This document shows positions 1 to 9,829 of a DNA stretch of 64,000 bases, piece by piece (position 1 is the first letter of the stretch; each line of letters opens with the position of its first letter). The DNA comes from Pleomorphomonas sp. PLEO (lineage in GTDB: Bacteria; Pseudomonadota; Alphaproteobacteria; Rhizobiales; Pleomorphomonadaceae), in NCBI RefSeq assembly GCF_041320595.1, contig NZ_CP166625.1:1499501-1563500 (forward strand), given 5' to 3'. The notes below the pieces were generated by a model. It worked only from the letters and a program-made list of their open reading frames with translations. It made no database searches and had not been told where the DNA came from. The translations under genes were made by a program, and so were the position numbers.

Positions 1-362
1 CCGGCGTCGATGCGGTTACCGCGCAGCAGCGAGATCACCACGCCGAAGAAGGGAATGCCCCAGGCGAAATTGGTGGTGCCGTCGATCGGGTCGATCAGGA
101 AGCGCGGCGCGTCGGGCGCACCCTCGCGATTGCCGGCTTTCTCCTCGCCATTGATCGACCAGTCCGGATAGGCCTCGGCGAGTTCGGCGGCGATGGCGGC
201 CTCGACCGCCACGTCGGCCGCCGTCACGTAGTCGCGCGCCGCCTTCTCGTCCACCTCTGCCTGACCGCAGGCGGCAAAATGCTTGCGGGCGATACCGCCG
301 CCAAGGTGAGCGGCGGCGATCATGGTGGCAAGCAGCGGCGAAATGGCTTCGATCTCAGGCAT
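1..362 (-). CDS. inositol monophosphatase family protein (partial, 5' part)
   Basis: The first 120 or so codons of a gene that runs off the left edge. The translation from the ATG at 362 carries two signatures of the lithium-sensitive inositol monophosphatase/FBPase fold: INGEE near residue 70, which supplies a metal-ligand glutamate, and IDPIDGTTNF near residue 92, the DPIDGT metal-binding loop. Family members remove phosphate from myo-inositol-1-phosphate, from 3'-phosphoadenosine 5'-phosphate (CysQ) or from histidinol phosphate. The visible half does not separate these, but the PIDGTTNFAWGIPFF context is closest to SuhB-type inositol monophosphatases. It is divergent from the downstream metallopeptidase gene. 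The C-terminal half, with the second metal site, is not in the window. Confidence 0.85.
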   Translation of the reverse strand, partial: MPEIEAISPLLATMIAAAHLGGGIARKHFAACGQAEVDEKAARDYVTAADVAVEAAIAAELAEAYPDWSINGEEKAGNREGAPDAPRFLIDPIDGTTNFAWGIPFFGVVISLLRGNRIDA

Positions 363-487
363 GGTCCGGACTCGGCTCAGGAAAAGACGCCTCTACATGC
401 GCTGCCGAGACGACAGTCCTGTGTCAGCTATGGCGGAACTTGCCGCGCGTTTTGCTGTTATACTCTGAGACAGCGGAGGGGCAGGGC

Positions 488-1378
488 ATGCAGTGGAGAG
501 GGCGTCGCCAGAGCGACAACATCGAGGACGTCAGGGATAGCGGCGGTGGCTTTTCCGGTGGCGGCATGCGCTTTCCAGGTGGTGGCTTCGGCGGCGGTCG
601 CGGCGGTGGCCTTTCCATCGGCGGACTGATCGTTCTCGGCCTGGTGCTGTGGTTCCTCGGCATCAATCCCATGGTGCTGCTCGACGGCAGCATGGACAGC
701 GGCTCGACAAGTGGCAGCTCAACGGCGATCGATCGGCCGCGCGCGGGCCAGCATGACGAGATGCGCGATTTCGTCGCCACCGTGCTCGGCGACACCGAGG
801 ACACCTGGACGGAGATCTTCAAGGCGAACGGCAAGCGCTATACGGCAACGCCGCTGGTGCTGTTCTCTGGCCAGATGCGGTCGGCCTGCGGCTTTGCCAG
901 CGCGGCGAGCGGGCCGTTTTATTGCCCTGAGGACGGCAAGGTCTACATCGACCTCGCCTTCTATGACGAACTGCGCCAGAAGTTCGACGCCCCCGGCGAT
1001 TTTGCCCAGGCCTATGTGATCGCCCACGAGGTCGGCCATCACGTGCAGGACCTCCTGGGCGTGCTGCCGGCCTTCAACAAGAAGCGCCAGAGCCTCGGCG
1101 AGGCCGCCGCCAACGCGCTGTCGGTGAAGGTGGAGTTGCAAGCCGATTGCTACGCCGGTGTCTGGGGCCATTATGCCGAGAAGAAAGGCATTCTCGAACC
1201 CGGCGATCTCGACGAGGCGCTGAACGCCGCCACTCAGATCGGCGACGACGCCATACAGAAGCGGACGCAAGGCTATGTGGTGCCGGAAAGCTTCAACCAC
1301 GGCTCGTCAGCCGACCGCAAACGCTGGTTCAAGGTCGGCTACGACAAGGGCGACGCGGCGGCGTGCAATACGTTTTAG
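488..1378 (+). CDS. ypfJ: neutral zinc metallopeptidase, YpfJ/KPN_02809 family
   Basis: A 296-residue protein of the YpfJ-type putative neutral zinc metallopeptidases. The ATG at 488 is chosen because GGAGGGG lies just before it and the product then starts with the family's typical MxWRGRRxSxNIED. A Gly-rich segment (about residues 18-42) precedes one membrane helix (LSIGGLIVLGLVLWFLG), so the protein is probably anchored in the inner membrane with the peptidase domain outside. The active-site motif HEVGHH begins at residue 180, giving two zinc-ligand histidines and the catalytic glutamate, and is followed by the helix with QADCYAGVWG, the likely third-ligand region. Length is normal for the family. 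The substrate is unknown. A longer in-frame start at 440 would add 16 unconserved residues. Confidence 0.9.
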   Translation: MQWRGRRQSDNIEDVRDSGGGFSGGGMRFPGGGFGGGRGGGLSIGGLIVLGLVLWFLGINPMVLLDGSMDSGSTSGSSTAIDRPRAGQHDEMRDFVATVLGDTEDTWTEIFKANGKRYTATPLVLFSGQMRSACGFASAASGPFYCPEDGKVYIDLAFYDELRQKFDAPGDFAQAYVIAHEVGHHVQDLLGVLPAFNKKRQSLGEAAANALSVKVELQADCYAGVWGHYAEKKGILEPGDLDEALNAATQIGDDAIQKRTQGYVVPESFNHGSSADRKRWFKVGYDKGDAAACNTF

Positions 1379-1433
1379 GACGGCGGCGAATGACTATTGA
1401 TAACTAACGCCGTGCCTCCGCCATCGGCTGAGT

Positions 1434-3143
1434 TCACGCGTTTGCCCTCCGTGCATCCGAGAGGTCAGAACCTGACGAAATGGGGATCACAGGCTCGGGT
1501 GCCCCCTTCGTAGTGACGGCATCGATTTCCCTTTGTCGGTATGCACTTAGTCTATCGAATCCGAGAGCAGACAGTGCGTCGGCCTCTGCCCTGAGGATGC
1601 CGATGTCACTGGGGAACCGGATTCTACCCGCGGCACAAAGAGCGACCGTGGTCGCGAAAGCCCCGGTCCGTATCGTCTCGCCAAGAGCTTGCAGCAAATC
1701 AGACTGGCTATACTCCCGACCAAGCCGGTCAGAGGGTAGCGACGCTTGCAATGCGTTTTCCCGCCAGTTCGCGACATCGTAAAGATGTGCGATCGAACCG
1801 CCCAAGATCGGATGGCGCAGCGTTTCAAGAAACGCCAGATGGAGTGGATGGTTCGGATTGCCGATGTTCTTCTCGGGATAGCTTGCGGCAAGATGACCGC
1901 CGGTATTTTGGATCATGTAGAAGCGTATGGTGTCGGCACCAAGCTGCGCAGCGAAGGCAACCATGTCGGGCAGTTCATGATAGTTATCGGCCTGGACAGT
2001 GGCGTTAAGGTGCATCTCACTGACTGCCCCCGCCGCTCGTCTTGAAGCGATAAAGATGAGATTTTGGTGGAGCGTCGCCCATTTGCCAGGCCGACGTAAA
2101 ATCTCATATACCCATGGCGTACAGCTATCGATTGAGATGTTAACAAGAGGGCGATATTTTTCTAGGCCCGAATATTCCGACCAGCGACTTTCTGTCATGA
2201 GAAGGCCGTTGGTGTGAATGTCAAGATCGATGTTTAGTTCTCGATTTGCAATGTATTTAAGGATAGAGCGATAGTGAGGACTAGACCACGGATCGCCTTG
2301 TCCGGAAACTGAGAGTTTTACCTTGTTTTCCGAATGCAGTATTGGATGTATTACTTGTTCTTCTATTTTCTGAAGGGGCTTTTCGAAAGATTTGTCTAAG
2401 CCTAGCGTCTGGTCGCGGCAAGAGGGACAGGCAAGGTTGCAAGTGAGATCATGGCCCAGAAACAGCCACCGCGGCCTCTCGTCGAGGATGACAAGGCTTT
2501 TGCCGATTACATTCCTGAGCCCTGGGTCCGTGACCTCGTCGGCATCTGGCAGTGCATCTTCCATGATCAGCGTGCACCGCTCTTTGTTGCAGTAGCGGAA
2601 ACTGCCGTCGAGGATGCTGGCACGCATTTCCTGGGCGCTCTGGCTATTCCAGCAGGCCTCCAGCCCGCCGTCGGCGAGTTGGCCGAGACGCTTCTTGGTC
2701 CAGATCGAGCAGCAAGGCGCGACCGAGCCGTCGATCAGGGTCTCGAACTTCGTAAATGGGGCCTCACAGAACTTCCCAATCAGATTCGGTGGGCGGTCGG
2801 GGTTCGAAAGGTTGCGCAGAAAGAATTTGGCACCTGCGATTTCCGTGCAGTTCGGCCAAGAACCTTCCAGTTCTCCGAGTTTGGCTATCCCTGATTGCTC
2901 GTCGACTGCCACGCCGAACGAAACGGCATGAATGAGACGCAGAGCCTTGATAATCCTGAGATCGTCCTGCAGCGGAAGGATTGCCTCGACGAACGCAATG
3001 AAAGCTGGCCCGTGTTCCAACGTGACGTGTTCGCAAAGAACGGCCCATACGTTGGGATGGTCCACACCGTCGCCAAGGATAGATGCTGCCGCATCAATCA
3101 GAGCGCGGAATCGTTCACTCGGATCGATGTCTTGCATGCCCAT
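1434..3143 (-). CDS. radical SAM protein with an N-terminal SPASM-like cysteine domain
   Basis: About 569 residues. The radical SAM cluster motif CNLACPSC (CX3CX2C) lies near the middle, followed by a TIM-barrel-like stretch with SVSGQGDPW and NISIDSC, typical of the SAM-binding core. Upstream of the core is a second Cys-rich block (FCEAPF..., APCCSIW, CNKERC) resembling the auxiliary-cluster SPASM/Twitch modules that normally follow the core. The first 100 residues look helical and the last 120 contain no motif I recognise. GAGGGG precedes ATG codons at 3143 and 3137, so the longer reading from 3224 is unlikely. Base composition dips in the middle (about 2020-2400), which fits horizontal acquisition. 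No precursor peptide or partner enzyme is visible nearby, so the substrate is unknown. Confidence 0.75.
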   Translation of the reverse strand: MGMQDIDPSERFRALIDAAASILGDGVDHPNVWAVLCEHVTLEHGPAFIAFVEAILPLQDDLRIIKALRLIHAVSFGVAVDEQSGIAKLGELEGSWPNCTEIAGAKFFLRNLSNPDRPPNLIGKFCEAPFTKFETLIDGSVAPCCSIWTKKRLGQLADGGLEACWNSQSAQEMRASILDGSFRYCNKERCTLIMEDALPDADEVTDPGLRNVIGKSLVILDERPRWLFLGHDLTCNLACPSCRDQTLGLDKSFEKPLQKIEEQVIHPILHSENKVKLSVSGQGDPWSSPHYRSILKYIANRELNIDLDIHTNGLLMTESRWSEYSGLEKYRPLVNISIDSCTPWVYEILRRPGKWATLHQNLIFIASRRAAGAVSEMHLNATVQADNYHELPDMVAFAAQLGADTIRFYMIQNTGGHLAASYPEKNIGNPNHPLHLAFLETLRHPILGGSIAHLYDVANWRENALQASLPSDRLGREYSQSDLLQALGETIRTGAFATTVALCAAGRIRFPSDIGILRAEADALSALGFDRLSAYRQREIDAVTTKGAPEPVIPISSGSDLSDARRANA

Positions 3144-4033
3144 TCCCCTCAGGCCTGCTACGCGGCGTCGCAACAGTGCTGTCTGTTGAACGTGCGAACG
3201 GCTAGGGGCAGGCACCAGATTCATCCAAGATACGGCGCCAGATAGCCGCTCTCAGCCCCGCGAGCTGAGCCGGATGACCTGATGATCAGCTCCTTGGCCT
3301 CTCTCTGCCCCTTGGGGCTCACCGAATAGGTCAGTCCCACTTCCTGCATCGAGAAGCCCGCGAACCCCTCGCGCACCGCGGGCAAGCAATTCCTGGAAAA
3401 GCGGGGGCCGCCTCTGCCAGTTGATCGCAATTCAGCGAGCCGTGGGGGCGATCGCCGCCGCCAAGGGTCTCACCATGGCGCTGGCGTCCATCCCGATCAC
3501 AGAGCTGTTCGGCACTTTCACAGCGCTGGCCCTCGCCGTGGTCGGCATCAATGGGAGAGCGTCGTCCTGATGAGTTACGGCAAGGGACGGCGGTCTGCAC
3601 TATTCTGTAGTTTAGAGACACGTCGTGGCTGCGGACCTCGCAATCAAGCTTAATTTTCAAATGAAATGAATGGTCTGATTGAAAACAATACGTAGATATA
3701 TGCGTGCGGTGCCCGGATATAGGCCGTCACGGGTCGAACTTTTTATGTCAATAATGCTTATATTTATGAATTTCTACGGCGGTAACCGCTTCGAAAGATG
3801 CTGTCCGCTATGACAGGACGTGTATAAGTCCTGCGATCAAGCCGGCACTACTGGTTGGTGCGGCGATCTGAGATTGTTCTCGTCGAAACTCTGCCCGAAG
3901 CCGGTCTTGTATTCGGCGCCAATGCCTCTCCCAGAAGGCGTTGCCGAAGGGCGAAACGTCTTCACCGTCCACAATTGCATCATCACAGAACCGCGCACCG
4001 AGCAGTCATTGGCGGACGCGCAAGAAGGGCTCT
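3144..4033. other. gene-poor interval, about 890 bp
   Basis: No convincing gene seen. Short open frames on both strands around 3221-3660 have no recognisable domain and overlap one another. About 3640-3830 is clearly AT-richer than its surroundings and probably holds promoter sequence or foreign DNA. The composition break fits with the radical SAM gene on its left and the gene relic on its right. Confidence 0.5.
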
Positions 4034-4540
4034 ATGCAGACGGCCGAAGCCACCGAAGTCGTGCCGACAGCTTCCTTTTTCGTGCGCAATCGCTCGGTGA
4101 TATTCGCCGCGCTCGCCTTAGCCGTGGCCGCGCTATCGTTAATCGCGCGCCGTGCTGCCCTCGGTGTCGGACTGGCGCTTGCCGCTTTTGTCGCCCACCA
4201 ACTGACGCGCCCGCCCAAAGGTTACGCCAAACCGGCCGCGCCGGACGACATTGCTCGCGTCGCCGCCCGCTCCGAATTGGTCGGGAGATTCGTCGAACTT
4301 GTCCGCGAACACCGCGGTCGGGCGGTGTTCTACCAAGTGGCGGCGCGCAAAATCTCCCTCTATGCCGACTTGGGCCTGTCGGCTTTCAAACTTGGTGAAA
4401 ACGCGATCGTCGATCTCTCTGTTTCCGATATCAAAGGCTCGAGGCGCAGCAGCTTGCGCAATGGGCTCAACCCGCTGCTCACCTTGGCCGATCTGACCTT
4501 CGTCATCGGCGGCGGCTTGCGAGGAGTGGTCGCCAAATGA
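4034..4540 (+). CDS. shrunken relic of a lysyl-phosphatidylglycerol synthase (MprF/LpiA), 168 aa
   Basis: MprF/LpiA enzymes are about 850 residues: a multi-helix flippase part followed by a DUF2156 synthase domain. Here only 168 residues remain. Residues 12-50 hold two hydrophobic helices ending in HQLTRPP, like the end of an MprF membrane part. Residues 70-135 (RAVFYQVAARKISLYADLGL, then SAFKLGENAIVDL and SRRSSLRNGLN) closely match the start of the synthase core. The piece that normally joins them and everything after the RNxxN segment are missing, and the last 15 residues look unrelated. The frame is open, with an AAGAAGGG site before ATG 4034. It overlaps acvB by 4 bp (ATGA), keeping the usual lpiA-acvB operon layout. 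A catalytically dead remnant is more likely than an enzyme. Confidence 0.65.
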   Translation: MQTAEATEVVPTASFFVRNRSVIFAALALAVAALSLIARRAALGVGLALAAFVAHQLTRPPKGYAKPAAPDDIARVAARSELVGRFVELVREHRGRAVFYQVAARKISLYADLGLSAFKLGENAIVDLSVSDIKGSRRSSLRNGLNPLLTLADLTFVIGGGLRGVVAK

Positions 4541-6066
4541 AGCGCGCCCTGAGTCTTTTGGCTGGCTGCATCGTCGCGCTTGTCATCGCCGTACCAATCG
4601 CTGCCTATTTCGTTCTGTTTGCTCGCCTCGACCCCGGTGATCCGAAAATGCTCGTGGTCGGCGAGGTGGTTGCGCCGCGCGGCGCGGCAAGCGGCATCGC
4701 CTTTTATTTGTCAGGAGCCGGCGGATACTCTTTATGGGACGGCATTGCCGCGCGACGGCTCGCCGCCGAAGGCAACATCGTTGTCGGCATCGATACGCCG
4801 AAGACCCTCGACAAAGGCGCGGCGGCGGCGAAGGACTGCGCCTATTTCGTCTCCGACCTCGAACAGGTGAGCCATGACCTTCAGCGAATGCTCGCCTCAA
4901 CGCGGTACTATTCGCCGGTGATTGCCGGCGCTGGCCTTGGCGGCACTTTCGCGCTGGCGCTGGCCGCGCAGACGCCGGATGCCACCATTTTACGTACGAT
5001 CGCCGTCGACCCATTGCGCGCGCTGCCCATCGGCAAGGAGCTTTGCTCGGCCGCTCCGTTTGAGAAAAGCGCCGATGGCAAGAGCATGATTTACGGCTTG
5101 CAACCAGGTCCGCTTGCCGATCCGATCGATGTCTATGCCACCGCGGCCGCCGACTCCGACGGCCTTGCCCATGTCGATGCACTGCGCGCTGCCGGTTTCG
5201 ATATCGGCCGACATGACACTCAGCAGGTGGCGGCAGCGGCATTGCGGCTGGCCATTGCCCGCGCCACCGATAACGTCAAGACGGGTGACGATGCCCTCGC
5301 CAAGCTGCCGCTGACGATCCTCGCCACCGAAGCCAAGTACGACACCATGGCGATCATCTTTTCCGGCGATGGTGGCTGGCGCGATATCGATGCCCAGATA
5401 GGAAGCGCCCTCAAGGCCGCCGGCGTGCCGGTCATCGGCGTGGATTCGTTGCGCTATTTCTGGAACGAGGTTCAGCCCGGCGACGCCGCCGTTGACGTCA
5501 ACGCCCTTATCACCGCCTACAGGGCGAAGTGGCATCTCTCCAAGGTAGCGCTCATCGGCTATTCTTTCGGTGCCGACGCGCTGCCGGCGATTTACGATGC
5601 CTTGCCGGATACGTCGAAGCCGAGCGTCTCGCTGCTGTCGCTGCTGGGCTATTCGGGTGCCCGTCAGTTCGAAATTCAGGTTGCCGACTTCATCCCTCTG
5701 GCGGCCACTAGATCCATGTCGACAACCCTGTCAGACCTCAGAAAGGCGCCGGCCTCGATCGTCCAGTGTGTCTACGGCCGTGACGACAAGGAAAGCCTCT
5801 GCGGCAAAATCGGTTTGCCCGGCGCCGAGCTGGTGCAACGTCCTGGGGGCCATCATTTCGATAATCACTACGCCCCCATCGCCGCCGCCATTCTGAAACG
5901 GCTGGTCCCTGTTGCGCCAGATACCAGCTCCTGGCCCCGGAATGATTTTGTCCAAATACCCGGAGACGAAGGGCACGTGGACGGCCGTCCGGTGCTCGAG
6001 TTCGACGCCGAAGCCGGGCGGAAGCGGCCGCCCGTGGGGGACGCCAAACCATCGACGGAGGGGTGA
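4537..6066 (+). CDS. acvB: AcvB/VirJ family lysyl-phosphatidylglycerol hydrolase
   Basis: A 509-residue protein of the AcvB/VirJ family. In Agrobacterium, AcvB is a periplasmic hydrolase that removes lysine from lysyl-phosphatidylglycerol made by LpiA, and its C-terminal half corresponds to VirJ. The N terminus is a hydrophobic signal/anchor (residues 4-28). The N-terminal half is a degenerate alpha/beta-hydrolase-like domain. The C-terminal half starts at IIFSGDGGWRDID and carries the nucleophile elbow GYSFGAD (Ser about 343) and a PGGHHFDNHY segment with the likely catalytic histidine. A tail of about 45 residues after LKRLV extends beyond the usual end. The gene overlaps the MprF relic upstream by 4 bp, so its normal synthase partner appears lost at this locus, unless another mprF exists elsewhere. 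Confidence 0.88.
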   Translation: MKRALSLLAGCIVALVIAVPIAAYFVLFARLDPGDPKMLVVGEVVAPRGAASGIAFYLSGAGGYSLWDGIAARRLAAEGNIVVGIDTPKTLDKGAAAAKDCAYFVSDLEQVSHDLQRMLASTRYYSPVIAGAGLGGTFALALAAQTPDATILRTIAVDPLRALPIGKELCSAAPFEKSADGKSMIYGLQPGPLADPIDVYATAAADSDGLAHVDALRAAGFDIGRHDTQQVAAAALRLAIARATDNVKTGDDALAKLPLTILATEAKYDTMAIIFSGDGGWRDIDAQIGSALKAAGVPVIGVDSLRYFWNEVQPGDAAVDVNALITAYRAKWHLSKVALIGYSFGADALPAIYDALPDTSKPSVSLLSLLGYSGARQFEIQVADFIPLAATRSMSTTLSDLRKAPASIVQCVYGRDDKESLCGKIGLPGAELVQRPGGHHFDNHYAPIAAAILKRLVPVAPDTSSWPRNDFVQIPGDEGHVDGRPVLEFDAEAGRKRPPVGDAKPSTEG

Positions 6067-6382
6067 CGTCGCTTTTGACCAACCGGAGAGGGATCCGTGG
6101 TCGGGCGTCACGCCGGAGGTCGGTTTTTGGCGGAACGGGTTTGAGCGCCGGGCGGAGATTGTCGCGCTCTCTCTTGATCGAGTTGAAAACAGCAATCGTG
6201 CCCCATCGGATGATGTGGCTTTGTCGCGGCACGCGAGCGTTGGCTATTGGTGCCCTGGCGTATGCGGGCCCCGACGCATTGATGGCCTGCGTAAATGCCG
6301 ATGCTTGTCACCGTCAGTGAAATCCGCAACCATCGAAAAGTGCCGATGACCCCAACAAGCCCATTGGCCAAGAGATGGCATC
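6067..6382. other. intergenic interval, 316 bp
   Basis: No supported gene. An open frame of 85 codons starts inside the acvB stop region but lacks a ribosome site and a recognisable domain. The 3' part presumably carries the promoter of the response regulator gene that begins at 6383. Confidence 0.4.
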
Positions 6383-6802
6383 ATGCTCAAGGTCTTGATT
6401 GTTGAAGACGAATTTATGATCGCCGATATGGTCGAAGATGCTCTGGTCAACGGCGGATACGCCGTGTGCGGCATCGCGCGATCCGTCGAAGAGGCGGTTG
6501 CGCTCGGCCGGCTCCACCAACCCGACCTTGCCGTCATCGATCTGCGGCTTGCTGGCGGCGGTTTCGGCAGCGACATCGCGCCCCAGTGGGATGATCCGCA
6601 CCGGATCGGCATTCTCTATGCCACCGGCAATCCGGCCTATCTTACGGCCGACGCGATCGGGCAAGGTTGCCTGACCAAGCCTTATAGCATCCCCGATTTG
6701 CTGCGCAGCCTGGAAATCGTAGCGACCGTCGTCGCCAATGGCGCCGTGGCGCCGCCTTATCCACGCGGGCTCAAGTTGCTGTCGCAAGCGTTGCCCGGCT
6801 GA
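6383..6802 (+). CDS. single-domain response regulator (receiver only)
   Basis: A 139-residue CheY-like receiver with no output domain. Visible landmarks are the acidic pair at residues 8-9 (VEDE), the phospho-accepting Asp53 in VIDLRL, the ATG segment near residues 80-82 and the conserved Lys99 in LTKPY. Stand-alone receivers of this kind often work as phosphate carriers or sinks for HWE/HisKA_2 kinases in alphaproteobacteria, for example in general stress signalling. The gene converges with a GAF-HisKA_2 kinase gene only 7 bp away, so the two are plausible cognate partners, although convergent orientation means they are not co-transcribed. Confidence 0.88.
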   Translation: MLKVLIVEDEFMIADMVEDALVNGGYAVCGIARSVEEAVALGRLHQPDLAVIDLRLAGGGFGSDIAPQWDDPHRIGILYATGNPAYLTADAIGQGCLTKPYSIPDLLRSLEIVATVVANGAVAPPYPRGLKLLSQALPG

Positions 6803-6809
6803 CCGGCTA

Positions 6810-8015
6810 TTACGCTAGAGCGCCGGCCGGAAGAACCGGAAACCGGATGGTCCAAAGCGTGCCGTGATTGTTTTCGACCTCAGTCGTTCCGCCTAGCTGT
6901 TCGGCCAGACGTCGTACCAGACCGAGCCCGTGCCGCTTGCTTTCGGTCCTCATGGTGAAGCCTGGACCGTCGTCGCGGACGGTCATGGTCGCCATATCCG
7001 AGTGATCGCTGGCGCCCCGCACGGCCACCGCGATCTTGCCCACGCCGTCCGGGAAAGCGTGGTCGAAGCTGTTGGCGAGCAGCTCGGTGACGATGAGGCC
7101 CAAGGCCGTGACGGAATTGAGATCGAGGAAGATCGTGTCGCTGGCGCAGGTGAGCGTCACCGCGCCGGACGGTGAGTCCTGGATTTCCGCCAGATTGGCG
7201 CACAGCGACTTCAGGTAGCCGCCAAAATCGGTGGTCCGGCTCATCTCTCGGCCGAGCAGATGGTCGTAAACCTGGGCCAGCGTCGACACGCGGCGGACGA
7301 TGGCCTTGAGCCCGCGTCGGCCATCGAGATCCGGCGTGTCGTTCACCTGCTTGTCGAGCATGCCATAGATGAGCTGCAGATTGTTGCGCACCCGATGCTG
7401 GAGTTCCTCGGCCAGCATCTTCTTTTGGTCCAGCAGCCGGTCCTTTTCCTCGACCGCCGTCGCCATCTGGGCGATGGTCGAGCGCAGGGTCGCCGTGCGT
7501 GTCGATGTGGCTACGGCCTCGGCAAGCACATTGGCAAACCCGGTCAGGAAGTCGATGTCGTGCTGGTCGTAGTCGCACCGGCGGTCATTGTCGATTTCCA
7601 GCACACCATAGGGCTCATCGGTCCCTTTGATGATGACATCGACGGTCGAAACGACGCCGTGTTCGGCATAGAAGGCCGGCAGCACGAACTCGCTGTCCTT
7701 GCGCAGGTCCCTGGAGACCGCCGGCTGGCCCGTGCTGAAGGCTCGGCCTTGCGGCGAGCTGGCGTCGGCGCGCGAGACGACGTTGCCGACGACACCGGGC
7801 TTCCAGCCGTAACCGGCTTCGACGAGCAGATCGTTTTCCTCTGGACGGTAGCGGCAAACCTTTGAGAACGGCACGTCCATGCTCTCGGCGCAAACCCGAG
7901 CGGCTTCCGACAGGACCGCCATCAGATCGCCCTGGCGAAGCGCGAAGCTGCCGAAACTTGCGAGAGCGGCCTGCTGACGCAGCAGCTTGGTGACGGTAGT
8001 CTTGGGCTCGTCCAT
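6810..8015 (-). CDS. GAF-domain sensor histidine kinase (HisKA_2 type)
   Basis: A 401-residue soluble kinase. Residues about 25-172 form a GAF domain (LRQGDLMAVLSEAARV through VLAEAVATS), followed by a short coiled coil and the HisKA_2 dimerisation helix EELQHRVRNNLQLI with the phospho-accepting His207. The ATPase part has the N box (ELLANSFDHAF), a G1 box (DDGPGF) and the G2-like HGLGLVRRLAEQLGG. There is no membrane segment, so the signal is probably cytoplasmic or a small ligand or redox cue sensed by the GAF domain. The small receiver encoded convergently at 6383-6802 is the likely target. Length and architecture are standard for the family. Confidence 0.9.
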   Translation of the reverse strand: MDEPKTTVTKLLRQQAALASFGSFALRQGDLMAVLSEAARVCAESMDVPFSKVCRYRPEENDLLVEAGYGWKPGVVGNVVSRADASSPQGRAFSTGQPAVSRDLRKDSEFVLPAFYAEHGVVSTVDVIIKGTDEPYGVLEIDNDRRCDYDQHDIDFLTGFANVLAEAVATSTRTATLRSTIAQMATAVEEKDRLLDQKKMLAEELQHRVRNNLQLIYGMLDKQVNDTPDLDGRRGLKAIVRRVSTLAQVYDHLLGREMSRTTDFGGYLKSLCANLAEIQDSPSGAVTLTCASDTIFLDLNSVTALGLIVTELLANSFDHAFPDGVGKIAVAVRGASDHSDMATMTVRDDGPGFTMRTESKRHGLGLVRRLAEQLGGTTEVENNHGTLWTIRFPVLPAGALA

Positions 8016-8105
8016 CGATAATCCTCAATCTGGCGCGCTAGTGGAGCGCTCCTGAACCGGCGAAGAGACCGCCGATGGTGCTAATCCGAGGGGTGCTGAT
8101 GATTT

Positions 8106-8152
8106 GACTCCGACATTCGGTCTGGGCGGGAGCGGATACGAATGCCGGAGTC
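8106..8152. repeat. dispersed palindrome, copy 1 (GACTCCGACATT type)
   Basis: Two 14-bp arms, GACTCCGACATTCG at 8106-8119 and CGAATGCCGGAGTC at 8139-8152, pair with one mismatch around a 19-bp loop. A longer version of the same palindrome lies at 26577-26655. The rest of the 478-bp gap between the kinase gene and carA (8016-8493) holds no gene, apart from the carA terminator at 8436-8470. Confidence 0.75.
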
Positions 8153-8435
8153 GAACCATTCGTCCGCCCCGGGGTGGGGATGCCGAAGGCGGTGATGTCG
8201 TCACAGGCATGCCCCCAGAAGCTGGGAAACGGCAGGCCGGCAATTTCGGGCAGCGCTGGCGCATGTCGTCGCGTGCCCTATGACGGCGGCACACGCGGCA
8301 TCGTAAAATCAATGCTGAAAATTGCCAGGGTCGGATTGTACCTAGAGCGGTAAGCAACCAGATGGAAACATCGGGTTATCCGGTGAATGCCCTGGATTGT
8401 TTTGCTGAAGCTGCCACTTTCGGTGAGCCCAAATG

Positions 8436-8470
8436 AAAACCGGCCAGAAAGCGCGAGGCTTCTGGCCGGC
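8436..8470 (-). terminator. Rho-independent terminator of carA
   Basis: Read on the minus strand, a 10-bp perfect stem (CCGGCCAGAA at 8440-8449 paired with TTCTGGCCGG at 8460-8469) is followed by a T-rich run (TTTTCATTT), 24 bp after the carA stop codon. Confidence 0.8.
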
Positions 8471-8493
8471 TTGCCGTCATTTGGCGAAATGGA

Positions 8494-9693
<1,200 letters not shown>

Positions 9694-9829
9694 GGCGGAC
9701 GCTCCTTTGGGCTGAAAAGGCATCACGAACGGCGCGGCGGCGCACCAAAAAGCCGGCGCGGCGGACCGCCCGGCAGATCTGAGGCTACATAGGCGAGGCG
9801 GCCGGCGGCGTCAATGACGGAGGAAAGGT

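Noticed and set aside
3221-3660. Short overlapping frames that might be a gene remnant
   Set aside because: No family resemblance that I could support in any of the frames.
7260-7865. Long open frame opposite the histidine kinase gene
   Set aside because: It mirrors the kinase codons on the other strand, has no ribosome site and no domain; high-GC coding DNA often gives such antisense frames.
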